The notes under the pieces were generated by a model. It ran no database searches. It was not told where the DNA came from and was given only the letters and a program-made list of their open reading frames with translations. 64,000 nucleotides of DNA from Azorhizobium oxalatiphilum (GTDB taxonomy: Bacteria; Pseudomonadota; Alphaproteobacteria; Rhizobiales; Xanthobacteraceae), in assembly GCF_014635325.1 (NCBI RefSeq), contig NZ_BMCT01000001.1, positions 1,517,743 through 1,581,742 on the forward strand. Reading direction: 5' to 3'. Shown here one piece after another: positions 49,174 to 58,653 of the stretch. A program made the position numbers and the translations under genes. Position 1 is the stretch's first letter. Each line of letters begins with the position of its first letter.

Positions 49174-49845
49174 ATGACCGATTACGTGGAACTGCGCCGG
49201 GGCATGGTGGATAGTCAGGTGCGGGCCAATGACGTCACGGATCTGCGAATCGTCGCCGCCATGCAGGAAATCCCCCGTGAACGCTTCGTTCCGGCGGCGA
49301 TGAAGTCCCTGGCCTATATCGACGACGATCTGGTGGTGCGCCCCGCTTCTGCCGGGCAGGCTGCCCGCTATCTCATCGAGCCCATGGTGCTGGCCAAGCT
49401 GATTCATCTCGCCGAAGTGCATGCGGATGCACTGGTGCTCGATGTGGGCGCCGGCACGGGCTACTCGACCGCCATTCTGGCGCGCCTGTCGCAGCAGGTG
49501 GTTGCGGTGGAGGACGATGCCGAACTGGTTGGCACCGCCAATGCAGTGCTGGGCGATCTGGCCATTGCCAATGCCGCCGTCATGCAGGGTTCGCTGACGG
49601 CCGGCTGGGCCCCGGAGGCTCCCTACGACGTGATTCTGCTGAACGGCTCCGTGGACGAAGTGCCTGCGGCCCTGTTCGCCCAGCTGAAGGACGGCGGGCG
49701 TCTGGTGGCCGTGGTCGGTCGCGGCGGGGCTGGACGGGCGACCGTCTACACCAAGGTTGGCCAGGCAGTGTCGGAGCGGGTGGTTTTCAACGCTTCGCTC
49801 CCGCCCCTGCCGGGCTTTGAAGCCGCTCCCCGTTTCACGTTTTGA
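49174..49845 (+). CDS. Protein-L-isoaspartate O-methyltransferase family protein
   Basis: SAM-dependent methyltransferase of 223 residues, GGAGG before ATG 49174. The SAM motif is VLDVGAGTGYSTAILARL, followed by VVAVEDDAEL. ERFVP and YIDDDLVV in the N-terminal part are usual for PCMT-like proteins. True repair of isoaspartate is uncertain, since some alphaproteobacterial members next to tolC may act otherwise. It is 187 bp upstream of tolC, same strand. Confidence 0.9.
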   Translation: MTDYVELRRGMVDSQVRANDVTDLRIVAAMQEIPRERFVPAAMKSLAYIDDDLVVRPASAGQAARYLIEPMVLAKLIHLAEVHADALVLDVGAGTGYSTAILARLSQQVVAVEDDAELVGTANAVLGDLAIANAAVMQGSLTAGWAPEAPYDVILLNGSVDEVPAALFAQLKDGGRLVAVVGRGGAGRATVYTKVGQAVSERVVFNASLPPLPGFEAAPRFTF

Positions 49846-50032
49846 CGGTCAAAAGGCGTGGGCGCAGGGGCAACCTGTGTCCGAACTGCCGCGGTTCCTA
49901 AAAAAGCAGTGGTACGTCGAACCAGTCGGTTCCTTCGGTCTGGGTCGATGGCTATGTTCGCATTCACATCCGCGCGTCTGGCTTCGCACGGGATTCTACG
50001 GCTTGGGCGGAGCCGCGGTTCGGGAGATTTCA

Positions 50033-51424
50033 ATGTCGCTTGCGACGTATTTTGGCCGCCGACTGTCTGTTTTTGCTGCGGCCGTTGTCGTTACGGGAAG
50101 CGCCCTGGCGTCGAGCGTGTCCGCGCAGACGCTGGATGCAGCGCTCGCACAGGCTTACGTCAATAATCCTTCCCTGAATGCCCAGCGCGCCGGGACCCGC
50201 GCAAACGACGAGACTGTGCCGCAGGCGCTGTCCGGTTATCGTCCCAACGTTTCGGTCGGCGCCAGCGTCGGCAGCGAGTATTCCCGGGCCCGGACCGGCG
50301 GTGTGTCCTCGGACGGCTCGCTGGTGCCGCGTGCGGTGAACCTCACCGTCAGCCAGACCATCTTCAACGGCTTCCTGACGGCGAGCACGACGCAGAGGGC
50401 CGAATCTACGGTGAAGGGCTCTCGCGAGACCCTGCGCAACACCGAGCAGGTGGTGCTGCTCAACGCCGCCACCGCTTACATGAACGTGCTCCAGGCCGTC
50501 GCCCTGCTGGACCTGCAGCGGCAGAATCTCGCCGCCCTGCAGCAGGAACTGCGCGCCACCCGTGACCGCTTCAACGTGGGCGAAGTGACGCGTACGGACG
50601 TGGCGCAGGCCGAGGCGCAGGTCGCCGACGCCAATTATCAGGTGGCTCAGGCTGTCGCGAATCTCTCTGCCACGCGTGCCGTCTACCGGCAGGTGATCGG
50701 CGTCGAGCCCGGTTCTCTGACCCCGCCGCGCTCCATCGAGTACATGCTGCCGGCCAGCGTCGAGCGCGCCGTGTCGCTGGGGCTGTCGCAGCATCCGGCC
50801 GTGCAGGCCTCCAAGTTCGCCGTGGATGCGGCGATGTTCCAGGTGAAGATGTCCGAAGCGGGCCTCTCGCCCGTGGTGAGCGTGCAGGGGCAGCTCTCGC
50901 AGAGCTACGACCAGAGCAACGCCGTGGACAGCGCCAGCGCCGCACAGGTCTCCCTCAACCTGACGGTTCCGATCTATCAGGGCGGCGCGGAGTATTCCGC
51001 CATTCGCCAGGCCAAGGAACTGCTCTCGCAGGCCCGGATCGAAGTGGACGTGAACCGCGATACTGTTCGGGCCAATGCGGTGCAGTACTGGGGCGCGCTG
51101 GAAGCTGCCAAGGCGCAGATCCAGTCGGCTCAGGCCTCGGTTGCCGCCAATACCCTCGCGCTGGAAGGCGTGCGGGAAGAGTGGCGTGTGGGCCAGCGCA
51201 CCACCACCGACGTGTTGAACGCCCAGACCGATCTCACCAATGCCAAGTCGGCGCTGGTGACGGCGCAGCGTGACCGGGTGGTCGCGGCTTATTCGCTGAT
51301 CTCCACCGTCGGCAAGCTCGATGCGCTGTCGCTCAACCTGAAGGTCCCCGTGTACGATCCGCGGGTGCACTATCATCAGGTGCGCGACGCATGGGCCGGC
51401 ACGCGGACGCCGGACGGAAAATAA
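50033..51424 (+). CDS. tolC: TolC-family outer membrane channel
   Basis: Outer membrane exit duct for type I secretion and efflux pumps. ATG 50033, with GGGAG before it, gives 463 residues; signal peptide ends near SSVSAQT. The two repeated halves of the coiled-coil barrel are visible (LDAALAQAYVNNPSLNAQ and VERAVSLGLSQHPAVQA). RDRFNVGEVTRTDVAQAEAQ and the equivalent EEWRVGQRTTTDVLNAQTDL are the repeat hallmarks. No inner-membrane pump or membrane-fusion protein is nearby. Confidence 0.95.
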   Translation: MSLATYFGRRLSVFAAAVVVTGSALASSVSAQTLDAALAQAYVNNPSLNAQRAGTRANDETVPQALSGYRPNVSVGASVGSEYSRARTGGVSSDGSLVPRAVNLTVSQTIFNGFLTASTTQRAESTVKGSRETLRNTEQVVLLNAATAYMNVLQAVALLDLQRQNLAALQQELRATRDRFNVGEVTRTDVAQAEAQVADANYQVAQAVANLSATRAVYRQVIGVEPGSLTPPRSIEYMLPASVERAVSLGLSQHPAVQASKFAVDAAMFQVKMSEAGLSPVVSVQGQLSQSYDQSNAVDSASAAQVSLNLTVPIYQGGAEYSAIRQAKELLSQARIEVDVNRDTVRANAVQYWGALEAAKAQIQSAQASVAANTLALEGVREEWRVGQRTTTDVLNAQTDLTNAKSALVTAQRDRVVAAYSLISTVGKLDALSLNLKVPVYDPRVHYHQVRDAWAGTRTPDGK

Positions 51425-51563
51425 TCGCTGGATAGGCTGGGCGGTCCCTGTTGTGGCCGCCCGAGCCGGTGACATACTTGGCTCGTACATGGCGATTCTG
51501 GCGTCCAAACTGAAACTCAGCGTACCGCGTGGGTTGAAGGACGTCTTCGGCCGAGGGCGAGAC

Positions 51564-52631
51564 ATGTCCGCATATCCAAAGCCGCAAGAGCCTTCCATGG
51601 AGGACATTCTCGCCTCCATCCGGCGCATCATTTCCGATGACGATCACGAGCCGGTTCGTCGTCCTGCCCCGCCGCGGCAGGATGGGGCCTCGCGCGATTC
51701 CGTGACGCGCGCTGGCGCCGAATCGCCCATGCGGGAGCGGACGACGTCGGGCTTTGAGCCGGCGCGCCCCGAGTACAGCCGGCCGGCTCCGCGTACGGAA
51801 GCCAGCCGCCCCGGGCAGCTGCGTCCGGACCTGCCGCGCCCGGATCTGCATCACCACGATGCTCCCCGCTACGACGCTCCCCGCCCGGATGTGCTGCGTG
51901 CCGAAGTGCCACGTGCCGCCGCGCCAGTGGTCGCGCCCGCTCCGGTCGCGATGCCGCGTGCGGAGACGTTCCGCAGGGAGCCGGCCGAGCCTGTTTTCGG
52001 CGAGCGCGAGCCGCTGCGGCCGTCCGATACACGCCGGGAAATTCCGGACCTCGATCTGCTGCGTGCCGAGGCGCGACCGTCTGCGGCCGCCCGTCCGGAG
52101 GCTGCGCGTGCGGCCCCGGTGGAGGCGCCGCGCCTGCCGCCGATTCCCGATCGCTGGCAGGATGAGGCCGCATCGCACACGCCCGTTGCTCATGGGGCGT
52201 CCGCGGACGATTTCGATTTCGAGGCCGGCATCGAAGAGGCCCTGGCCCAGCTCGAGCCCGCGCCCGCACCCGTCGCGCAGCGTGCGCCGGTGGCTCAGGC
52301 CGTGATACCGCCTCGCGTGGTTGTGGAGCCGGAACCTGTTGCGGCCGCGCCCGTCTCGCGCGATCTGCCGGAAGTCCGGCCTGTCCGGGTCGAGATTCCT
52401 GCCGCCCCGCGTCGTAAGGAATTGCTGTCGCCGTCCGTGGATGCGGCTGTCGCGGCTGCCTTCGGCTCGCTCGGCAGCGCAGCTCTGCCGGAGCAGGGCC
52501 GCACGGTGGAGGATCTCATGAAGGAGATTCTCCGGCCGATGCTGAAGACCTGGCTGGATGAGAACCTGCCCGACATCGTCGAAGGGCTCGTACGCGCCGA
52601 GATCGAGCGCGCGTCGCGCGGCGGGCGCTGA
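51564..52631 (+). CDS. popZ: PopZ-like polar organizing protein (DUF2497)
   Basis: Self-assembling pole-organising protein that tethers ParB/chromosome and cell-cycle proteins in alphaproteobacteria. The N-terminal helix SMEDILASIRRIISDDD (about 12-28) and the C-terminal helices DLMKEILRPMLKTWLDENL and VEGLVRAEIERA are the conserved ends. Between them lies a long Pro/Arg/Asp-rich disordered linker, about 270 residues, longer than the Caulobacter linker. Length is 355. A frame runs further upstream but without homology. It is followed by valS. Confidence 0.92.
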   Translation: MSAYPKPQEPSMEDILASIRRIISDDDHEPVRRPAPPRQDGASRDSVTRAGAESPMRERTTSGFEPARPEYSRPAPRTEASRPGQLRPDLPRPDLHHHDAPRYDAPRPDVLRAEVPRAAAPVVAPAPVAMPRAETFRREPAEPVFGEREPLRPSDTRREIPDLDLLRAEARPSAAARPEAARAAPVEAPRLPPIPDRWQDEAASHTPVAHGASADDFDFEAGIEEALAQLEPAPAPVAQRAPVAQAVIPPRVVVEPEPVAAAPVSRDLPEVRPVRVEIPAAPRRKELLSPSVDAAVAAAFGSLGSAALPEQGRTVEDLMKEILRPMLKTWLDENLPDIVEGLVRAEIERASRGGR

Positions 52632-52689
52632 TCCGCTGCATTCGGGCGCAGCGCGGAGGCGCGCGCCCATGGCCGCTGCCTTCGCCGCT

Positions 52690-52740
52690 GTTGACGGGGA
52701 CGTCTCGTTGACGCGGACACCCCGTTGACGCGGAGGGGGA
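52690..52740. repeat. Three 17-bp tandem repeats between popZ and valS
   Basis: Units begin at 52690, 52707 and 52724, each starting GTTGACG and continuing C/G-GGA. The array sits in the 355-bp gap 52632-52986, which has no other gene I can support. Each TTGACG resembles a -35 element. Confidence 0.7.
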
Positions 52741-52986
52741 GGAGCGGCTTTAACCCCTGAGATTGCATGAGTGGTGCTGCTGGCCGTGAGTGCCTGTGGC
52801 GGCCGCTCGTGCTGCGATCCGCGCGGCGGCCTTGCCGGCGCGCATCGCGTGCTTTTCCCCGGCGATCGCCTGTCCGTTGCCTCGTGCGCCCGGAGGCATC
52901 GCCGGACTGTCCCTTGGCCTGCGCGCGGATGCGCCATGCCATCCTGTTTCCTGATGAGGGCGCAGAGGCGCCCGCGGAGCGCGTCA

Positions 52987-55776
52987 ATGCTCGACAAGAT
53001 CTTCGATCCCGCCGCCGTCGAGGCTCGTATTTCGGCTGAATGGGAAAAGGAAGGCGCTTTCCGCAGCGGCCGGCCGGAGCGCAAGGATGCGCCGGGCTTC
53101 TCCATCGTCATCCCGCCGCCGAACGTCACCGGCTCGCTGCACATGGGCCATGCGCTCAACAACACGCTGCAGGACGTGCTGGCGCGCTTCGAGCGCATGC
53201 GCGGCAAGGACGTGCTCTGGCAGCCCGGCACCGATCATGCGGGCATCGCCACCCAGATGGTGGTGGAGCGCCAGCTCATGGAGCGCCAGGAGCCGGGACG
53301 CCGCGACATGGGCCGGGCGGCCTTTGTGGAGCGCATCTGGGAGTGGAAGGCGGAATCGGGCGGCACCATCGTCAATCAGCTGAAGCGCCTCGGCGCCTCC
53401 TGCGACTGGTCGCGCGAGCGCTTCACCATGGACGAGGGCCTGTCCCGCGCCGTGCTGAAAGTGTTCGTGGAGTTGCACCGCAAGGGCCTGATCTACAAGG
53501 ACAAGCGCCTTGTGAACTGGGATCCCAAGCTGCTCACCGCCATCTCGGACCTGGAGGTCCAGCAGGTGGAGGTGAAGGGCAATCTCTGGCACCTGCGTTA
53601 TCCGGTGGAAGGCCAGCCGGGCCGCTTCATAACGGTGGCCACCACCCGCCCGGAGACCATGCTGGGCGACACGGCGGTGGCCGTGCATCCGGAAGATCCG
53701 CGCTATCTCGACCTGATCGGCAAGTTCGTGGTGCTGCCGCTGGTCGGCCGCCGCATCCCCATCGTGGCGGACGAGTATTCCGACCCGGAGAAGGGCTCGG
53801 GCGCGGTGAAGATCACCCCGGCGCATGACTTCAACGACTTCGAGGTCGGCAAGCGCCACGATCTGCCGATGATCAACGTGCTGGATGCGGAAGCACGCAT
53901 CGATGCCACGGGCATCCGCGAGGATTATGAGGTCCGTCGCGAGTCCTATGTGGACGATCCGGATTTCGGCGGCGTGCTCTCGCAACTCGCAGGCATGGAT
54001 CGCTTCGCCGCGCGCAAGCAGATCGTCGAGCTGTTCACCGGCCTTGAGCTGCTGGAGAAGATCGAGCCGAACCCGCACACCGTGCCCCACGGCGACCGCT
54101 CGGGCGTGGTGATCGAGCCGTGGCTCACCGACCAGTGGTACGTGGACGCCAAGACGCTGGCCCAGCCGGCGCTTGCCGCCGTGCGCGAGGGCCGCACCAC
54201 CTTCGTGCCGAAGAACTGGGAAAAGACCTATTTCGAATGGCTGGAGAACATCCAGCCGTGGTGCGTCTCGCGCCAGCTCTGGTGGGGCCACCAGATCCCG
54301 GCCTGGTACGACCCCTTCGGCAACGTCTTTGTCGAGCTGGACGAGGATGCGGCCTTCGAGGCGGCCATCGCCAAGAACGTCGGCGCCGAGAACCTGACGC
54401 CGGACGAGGCACAGGCGCTGATCGATGATGCCGACAAGCGCGCCCAGTTCCTCACCCGCGACGAGGACGTGCTCGACACGTGGTTCTCCTCGGCCCTGTG
54501 GCCCTTCTCGACCATGGGCTGGCCGGACGAGACGCCGGAACTTAAGAAGTTCTACCCCACCTCGGTGCTCGTGACCGGCTTCGACATCATCTTCTTCTGG
54601 GTCGCCCGGATGATGATGATGGGCATCGAGTTCATGGACGGCGAGATCCCGTTCAAGGACGTCTACATCCACGCCCTCGTCCGCGACGAGAAGGGGGCCA
54701 AGATGTCGAAGTCCAAGGGCAACGTCATCGACCCGCTGGACCTCATCAACCAGTATGGCGCGGACGCTTTGCGTTTCACGCTGGCCGCCATGGCCGCGCA
54801 GGGGCGCGACATCAAGCTCGCCACCTCGCGCGTCGAGGGCTACCGCAACTTCGCGACCAAGCTCTGGAACGCCTCACGCTTTGCCGAGATGAACGGTTGC
54901 GCGCGGGTGGAGGGCTTCGACCCCAAGGGCGTCAACGGCACGCTGAACCGCTGGATCCTCGGCGAGGCCACCCGCGCCGCCAATGAGGTGACGGCCGCCA
55001 TCGAGGCCTATCGCTTCAACGAGGCGGCGGGCGCGGCCTATCGCTTCATCTGGAACGTGTTCTGCGATTGGCATCTGGAGCTGGCCAAGCCCGTCCTCTC
55101 CGGCCCGGACGGCGCCGCCAAGGACGAGACTCGCGCCACCACCGCCTTCGTGCTCGATGTGGCGCTGAAGCTGCTGCATCCGTTCATGCCCTTCCTCACC
55201 GAGGAGTTGTGGGCGCGCACCGGCGAGCAGGGCCCCGCCCGCGACAGCCTGCTGGTGCTGTCGCAATGGCCGGTGCTGTCGCTGGAGGCGCCCGATGCCG
55301 AGGAGGAAGTGGGCTGGGTGCTGGACCTCGTCACCGAGGTGCGCTCGGTCCGCGCCGAGATGAACGTGCCCGCCGGCGCGCAGGTGCCGCTTGTGCTGGT
55401 GGACGCCAGCGCGGATACCCGCGCCCGCGCCTCCGCCTGGGATGACGTTCTGCGCCGTCTCGCCCGCCTCTCGGAGATCACGCAGGCCGACGCCATGCCG
55501 GCCGAGAGCGTGCAGATGGTGGTGCGCGGCGAGGTGGCGGCCCTGCCGCTGGCCGGCGTCGTGGACCTCAAGGGCGAGCTTGAGCGCCTGCGCAAGGAGG
55601 CGGGCAAGCTCGATCAGGAGATCGCGCGCATCGACGCCAAGCTGGCGAACGAGAAGTTCGTGGCCAAGGCCGCCGAGGAAGTGGTTGAGGCCGAGCGCGA
55701 GAAGCGTGCGGAATATATCGCCCGCAAGGACAAGGTGATGGCCGCCGTTAACCAGCTTTCCGGCGGCATCGCGTGA
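52987..55776 (+). CDS. valS: Valyl-tRNA synthetase
   Basis: Charges tRNA-Val and edits threonine. ATG 52987 ([16 protein letters not shown]) gives 929 residues, the family size. HMGH (52-55) and KMSKS near residue 573 are the two ATP-site motifs; the CP1 editing domain lies between ([17 protein letters not shown]). The C-terminal arm is a coiled coil ([16 protein letters not shown]). No T-box or similar leader is visible. Confidence 0.97.
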   Translation: MLDKIFDPAAVEARISAEWEKEGAFRSGRPERKDAPGFSIVIPPPNVTGSLHMGHALNNTLQDVLARFERMRGKDVLWQPGTDHAGIATQMVVERQLMERQEPGRRDMGRAAFVERIWEWKAESGGTIVNQLKRLGASCDWSRERFTMDEGLSRAVLKVFVELHRKGLIYKDKRLVNWDPKLLTAISDLEVQQVEVKGNLWHLRYPVEGQPGRFITVATTRPETMLGDTAVAVHPEDPRYLDLIGKFVVLPLVGRRIPIVADEYSDPEKGSGAVKITPAHDFNDFEVGKRHDLPMINVLDAEARIDATGIREDYEVRRESYVDDPDFGGVLSQLAGMDRFAARKQIVELFTGLELLEKIEPNPHTVPHGDRSGVVIEPWLTDQWYVDAKTLAQPALAAVREGRTTFVPKNWEKTYFEWLENIQPWCVSRQLWWGHQIPAWYDPFGNVFVELDEDAAFEAAIAKNVGAENLTPDEAQALIDDADKRAQFLTRDEDVLDTWFSSALWPFSTMGWPDETPELKKFYPTSVLVTGFDIIFFWVARMMMMGIEFMDGEIPFKDVYIHALVRDEKGAKMSKSKGNVIDPLDLINQYGADALRFTLAAMAAQGRDIKLATSRVEGYRNFATKLWNASRFAEMNGCARVEGFDPKGVNGTLNRWILGEATRAANEVTAAIEAYRFNEAAGAAYRFIWNVFCDWHLELAKPVLSGPDGAAKDETRATTAFVLDVALKLLHPFMPFLTEELWARTGEQGPARDSLLVLSQWPVLSLEAPDAEEEVGWVLDLVTEVRSVRAEMNVPAGAQVPLVLVDASADTRARASAWDDVLRRLARLSEITQADAMPAESVQMVVRGEVAALPLAGVVDLKGELERLRKEAGKLDQEIARIDAKLANEKFVAKAAEEVVEAEREKRAEYIARKDKVMAAVNQLSGGIA

Positions 55777-55815
55777 AGTACTGGCGCCTCACGGTCCTGT
55801 GACGGCAAAGACACA

Positions 55816-55837
55816 CCGTCATGCATATGCATGACGG
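55816..55837. promoter_or_regulatory. Perfect 22-bp palindrome upstream of exoR
   Basis: CCGTCATGCAT followed by its exact reverse complement, without spacer. A dimeric regulator site is likely; no family could be assigned. It lies 40 bp past the valS stop and 250 bp before exoR. Confidence 0.6.
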
Positions 55838-55843
55838 CTGGAA

Positions 55844-55868
55844 CTTCGCGGCGCCCTGCGCCGCGAAG
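55844..55868. other. 11-bp stem-loop next to the palindrome
   Basis: CTTCGCGGCGC and GCGCCGCGAAG around a CCT loop. No T-run follows in either direction, so it is a weak terminator candidate for valS. With the preceding palindrome it makes a double-hairpin stretch. The remaining gap to 56087 has no gene. Confidence 0.5.
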
Positions 55869-56087
55869 CCGCCACAAAACGACACAAGATCGGCGATGGC
55901 AACGGCAGGCGCTTGAGTTGGGACCATTCCCAGCCGCCGTGCCCGAGGCAGGTCGCAGATGCGTGCGTTGAGGGCGGTATCAGGGCTGAAAGTAGGGCGC
56001 GCAGGCTCGCGCTGCCAAGGAGAAGCCTTGGCTCGGCCTTGCGTCGGCCCCGATGTCGCCCGCAGTGGCTGGCATCCTCTGCGCACT

Positions 56088-57011
56088 ATGGATGTGGTGG
56101 CTTTCATTCGCGGCACGAAAGGGCGCGCCCTCAAGGGGCGTTCCTCCGGTCGCTCGCGCTCGGGTCTTGCGCTCGGGGCGGCACTGGGGCTCGCCATGCT
56201 GTGTGGCGCCTTCTCTCCCGCTTATGCCTTCGACGGCAATACGGACGGCAACGCCGGTTCCGGCGGTCTGACGCCGCCGGCCAGCCTGCCGCTGCCTCCC
56301 GGCACCCGCCCGGTGGACGAGGCCTTCCGCTCCGGTGCTCAGGCACTGAGGTCCGGCCAGACGGCCAAGGGGGTGGATGCCCTGCGCTATGCAGCCGATC
56401 AGGGACATCCCGCCGCTCAGTGGAAGCTCGGCCGCATGTATGCGGACGGCGACGGCGTGAAGCGCGACGACGCCAAGGCCTTCGAATATTTCAGCCGCAT
56501 CGCCAATCTGCATGCCGAGGACTATCCCGGCACGCCGCAGGCGCGCTTTGCGGCCAGCGCCTTCGTGGCGCTCGGTTCCTATTATCTGGTCGGCATTCCC
56601 AACACGGCGGTGCGGCGCGATCCGGCCCGCGCGCGGGACATGTTCTCCTATGCCGCGTCCTATTTCGGCGATCCCGACGCCCAGTTCCGCCTCGGCAAGA
56701 TGTATCTCGATGGCGTCGGCGCCCAGCGTGAGCCGCGTCAGGCTGCCCGCTGGCTGATCCTTTCTGCCCAGAAGGGGCAGTATGAGGCGCAGGCCCTGCT
56801 GGGGCATCTGCTGTTTCGTGGCGATGATGGCATTCCGCGTCAGGGCGCCCGTGGTCTCATGTGGCTGACGCTGGCCCGTGATGGTGCGGCGGCTCCCGAG
56901 GACAAGTGGGTGGTGGACCTCTATGAGGACGCCTTCACGGAAGCGACCCCCGATGAGCGGGCGCTGGCCCTGCAGTATCTGGAGCAGTGGCTCAAGACCG
57001 CCCAGCGCTGA
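56088..57011 (+). CDS. exoR: ExoR-like Sel1-repeat periplasmic regulator
   Basis: Sel1/TPR-like protein of 307 residues. ATG 56088 (MDVVAFIRGTKG) is chosen; earlier ATG and GTG codons open the same frame but read poorly, and no ribosome site decides. A signal sequence (GLALGAALGLAMLCGAFSPAYA) is followed by Sel1 repeats (GHPAAQWKLGRMYADGDG, GDPDAQFRLGKMYLDGVG and GQYEAQALLGHLLFRGDDG). In Sinorhizobium, ExoR binds the sensor ExoS and restrains exopolysaccharide synthesis. The same role here is inferred. Confidence 0.85.
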   Translation: MDVVAFIRGTKGRALKGRSSGRSRSGLALGAALGLAMLCGAFSPAYAFDGNTDGNAGSGGLTPPASLPLPPGTRPVDEAFRSGAQALRSGQTAKGVDALRYAADQGHPAAQWKLGRMYADGDGVKRDDAKAFEYFSRIANLHAEDYPGTPQARFAASAFVALGSYYLVGIPNTAVRRDPARARDMFSYAASYFGDPDAQFRLGKMYLDGVGAQREPRQAARWLILSAQKGQYEAQALLGHLLFRGDDGIPRQGARGLMWLTLARDGAAAPEDKWVVDLYEDAFTEATPDERALALQYLEQWLKTAQR

Positions 57012-57139
57012 GGCGCTGGCCCCCGCCATAGGCGGTGGGCTCTTCCTGCTTTCCTCTTCTTGTCCCTGCTTCCCCTCGCGTCATAATGGCATGCGGTGGT
57101 TTCGGCCGCCGTGACTGTTCGTTCGCGCGAGAGGCCCGC

Positions 57140-58150
57140 ATGCCGCTTTTCAGCCGTCGCCAGATCGTTGGGGCAGGGGGCGTCGCCCTGTCCGCCCTCG
57201 TACTGCCCGTTCTGCCTCTTTCCGCCTCTGCGGCTGTCACCAAGGTGGGGCTTTTGCTGCCGGGCAAACGGGATGACGGCGGCTTCATGCAGGCGGGCTA
57301 TGCCGGCTTCGAACAGGCCGTGAGCGAACTAAAGCTCGACGCCGTGGTGGTGGACGGTGTGCGGCCGCAGAAGGACGAACTCGTCGCGGCCCTGCGCAAG
57401 CTGGCGGCCGACAAGCCGCAGGTGATCGCGGCTCATGGCGGCCAGTGCAACGAGGCGGCGAAGGTCGTCGCTGCCGACCATCCAGACATCCAATTCCTCG
57501 TCATCCAGGGCGGCGTCGAAGGTGCAAACCTGACCAGCTATGAGGTTCTGCAGGAAGAGTCGGCGTGGCTGGCGGGTGCAGCGGCGGCGCTGCTGACGAC
57601 GACCGGCGTCGTGGGCCACATCTCCGGCATCCGCGTGCCGCCGGGCCTGAAGGGGCGCGCGGCCTATGCGGCGGGCGTTGCCCATGCGAAACCGGACGTG
57701 AAGCTGCTCACCACGTTCTGTGGCGAGCAGGACGACGTGGCGCTCGCCCACAAGGTGGCGGTGGCGCAGGCGGATGCGGGTGCCGACATCATCTTCACCA
57801 TGCTCAATGCCGGTCGCCCCGGCGCCATCGCGGCTTGCCGGGAAAAGAAGATCCGCCAGATCGGCAATGTGCGCGACTGGGGGCCCGTGGCGCCGGACGT
57901 GTTCGTGGCCAGTGCCATTGCGGATGTGGGCATCGCCATGCGGAATGCGGTGAGCGATGCCGCTTCGGGGCGCCTCGTGCCCGGCAAGCATGTGAAGCTT
58001 GGCGTTTCCTCCGGCAATGCCGTGCGGCTCGCTCTTGCGCCGGAGGTGCCGGCCGACGTGCGGGCCAAGGTGGAAGCCTATGCCGCTGATATCGCGCTGG
58101 GAAAGATCAGAGTGAGCACTGAGTACAGTGGGGTGGAATTCCAGCCGTAA
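57140..58150 (+). CDS. BMP/Med-family substrate-binding protein, orphan
   Basis: Periplasmic ligand-binding protein of 336 residues with a Tat-like signal (SRRQIVGAGGVALSALVLP). GAGAGG precedes ATG 57140. KVGLLLPGKRDDGGFMQAG, the first strand, VVGHISGIRVP and the later TMLNAGRPGAIAACR match the Bmp family, which binds nucleosides or similar compounds. No ABC permease or ATPase is adjacent, so its transporter is elsewhere or it acts as a sensor. Confidence 0.85.
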   Translation: MPLFSRRQIVGAGGVALSALVLPVLPLSASAAVTKVGLLLPGKRDDGGFMQAGYAGFEQAVSELKLDAVVVDGVRPQKDELVAALRKLAADKPQVIAAHGGQCNEAAKVVAADHPDIQFLVIQGGVEGANLTSYEVLQEESAWLAGAAAALLTTTGVVGHISGIRVPPGLKGRAAYAAGVAHAKPDVKLLTTFCGEQDDVALAHKVAVAQADAGADIIFTMLNAGRPGAIAACREKKIRQIGNVRDWGPVAPDVFVASAIADVGIAMRNAVSDAASGRLVPGKHVKLGVSSGNAVRLALAPEVPADVRAKVEAYAADIALGKIRVSTEYSGVEFQP

Positions 58151-58287
58151 ACCACTTGGTGCGAGGGCGTCCTGTGCTCTCCATGTACTTAGACTGGAAT
58201 TGTTATACTTAATCAGTCGACCCCGATGGCTTGAAGCCTTTGGTGGCTGCGCGTATCCCTGATGCACGATTGACGTGAGGATGGCGC

Positions 58288-58569
58288 GTGGGCTCGATGC
58301 CGGGGATTTCTGAAAGTGATGTGATCACGGCCGTCGGGCCGGCGAGCCAGCTCATCATTCGGGAGATTCTGCGGACCAAAGCCAGCCTCCGTGAGTTCCG
58401 GCACGCCCTTGCGTTCATCGCGGGTTCCTCGAATGCCGAGGCCTCGGCTTATGGCGCGCTCTCTGACCGCGTGCAGCGGCTGGTGGATCTGCTGGAGGCG
58501 GCTCCCGCCGTGTCCGCCGTGAGCCTGGCGGCGGCGGCGCGCCATTTTGCGGTCCGGCCCCATGTGTGA
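58288..58569 (+). CDS. Hypothetical helical protein
   Basis: 93 residues from GTG 58288, with GAGG 8 nt upstream; an ATG at 58297 is a second choice. Mostly amphipathic helix (IIREILRTKASLREFRHALAF, then YGALSDRVQRLVDLLEAAP). No known domain. Upstream, 58151-58230 is AT-rich, which fits a promoter. The TonB gene begins 84 bp downstream, so they may be co-transcribed. Confidence 0.5.
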   Translation: MGSMPGISESDVITAVGPASQLIIREILRTKASLREFRHALAFIAGSSNAEASAYGALSDRVQRLVDLLEAAPAVSAVSLAAAARHFAVRPHV

Positions 58570-58653
58570 GGGGCATTCCACCCGTCATCGGGCGTTCGGT
58601 TTGCGGGCCGCAATGCGCGCGACCGTGTCTGGCGCCGCCGGCGAGATGGTCCA

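Noticed and set aside
51333-53231. Minus-strand frame of 632 codons across tolC end, popZ and valS start
   Set aside because: Crosses three real genes in the opposite direction; Arg/Gly/His-rich and no homology.
55844-55868. Simple rho-independent terminator for valS
   Set aside because: Good stem but no T-run on either strand; reported as a stem-loop of unknown role.
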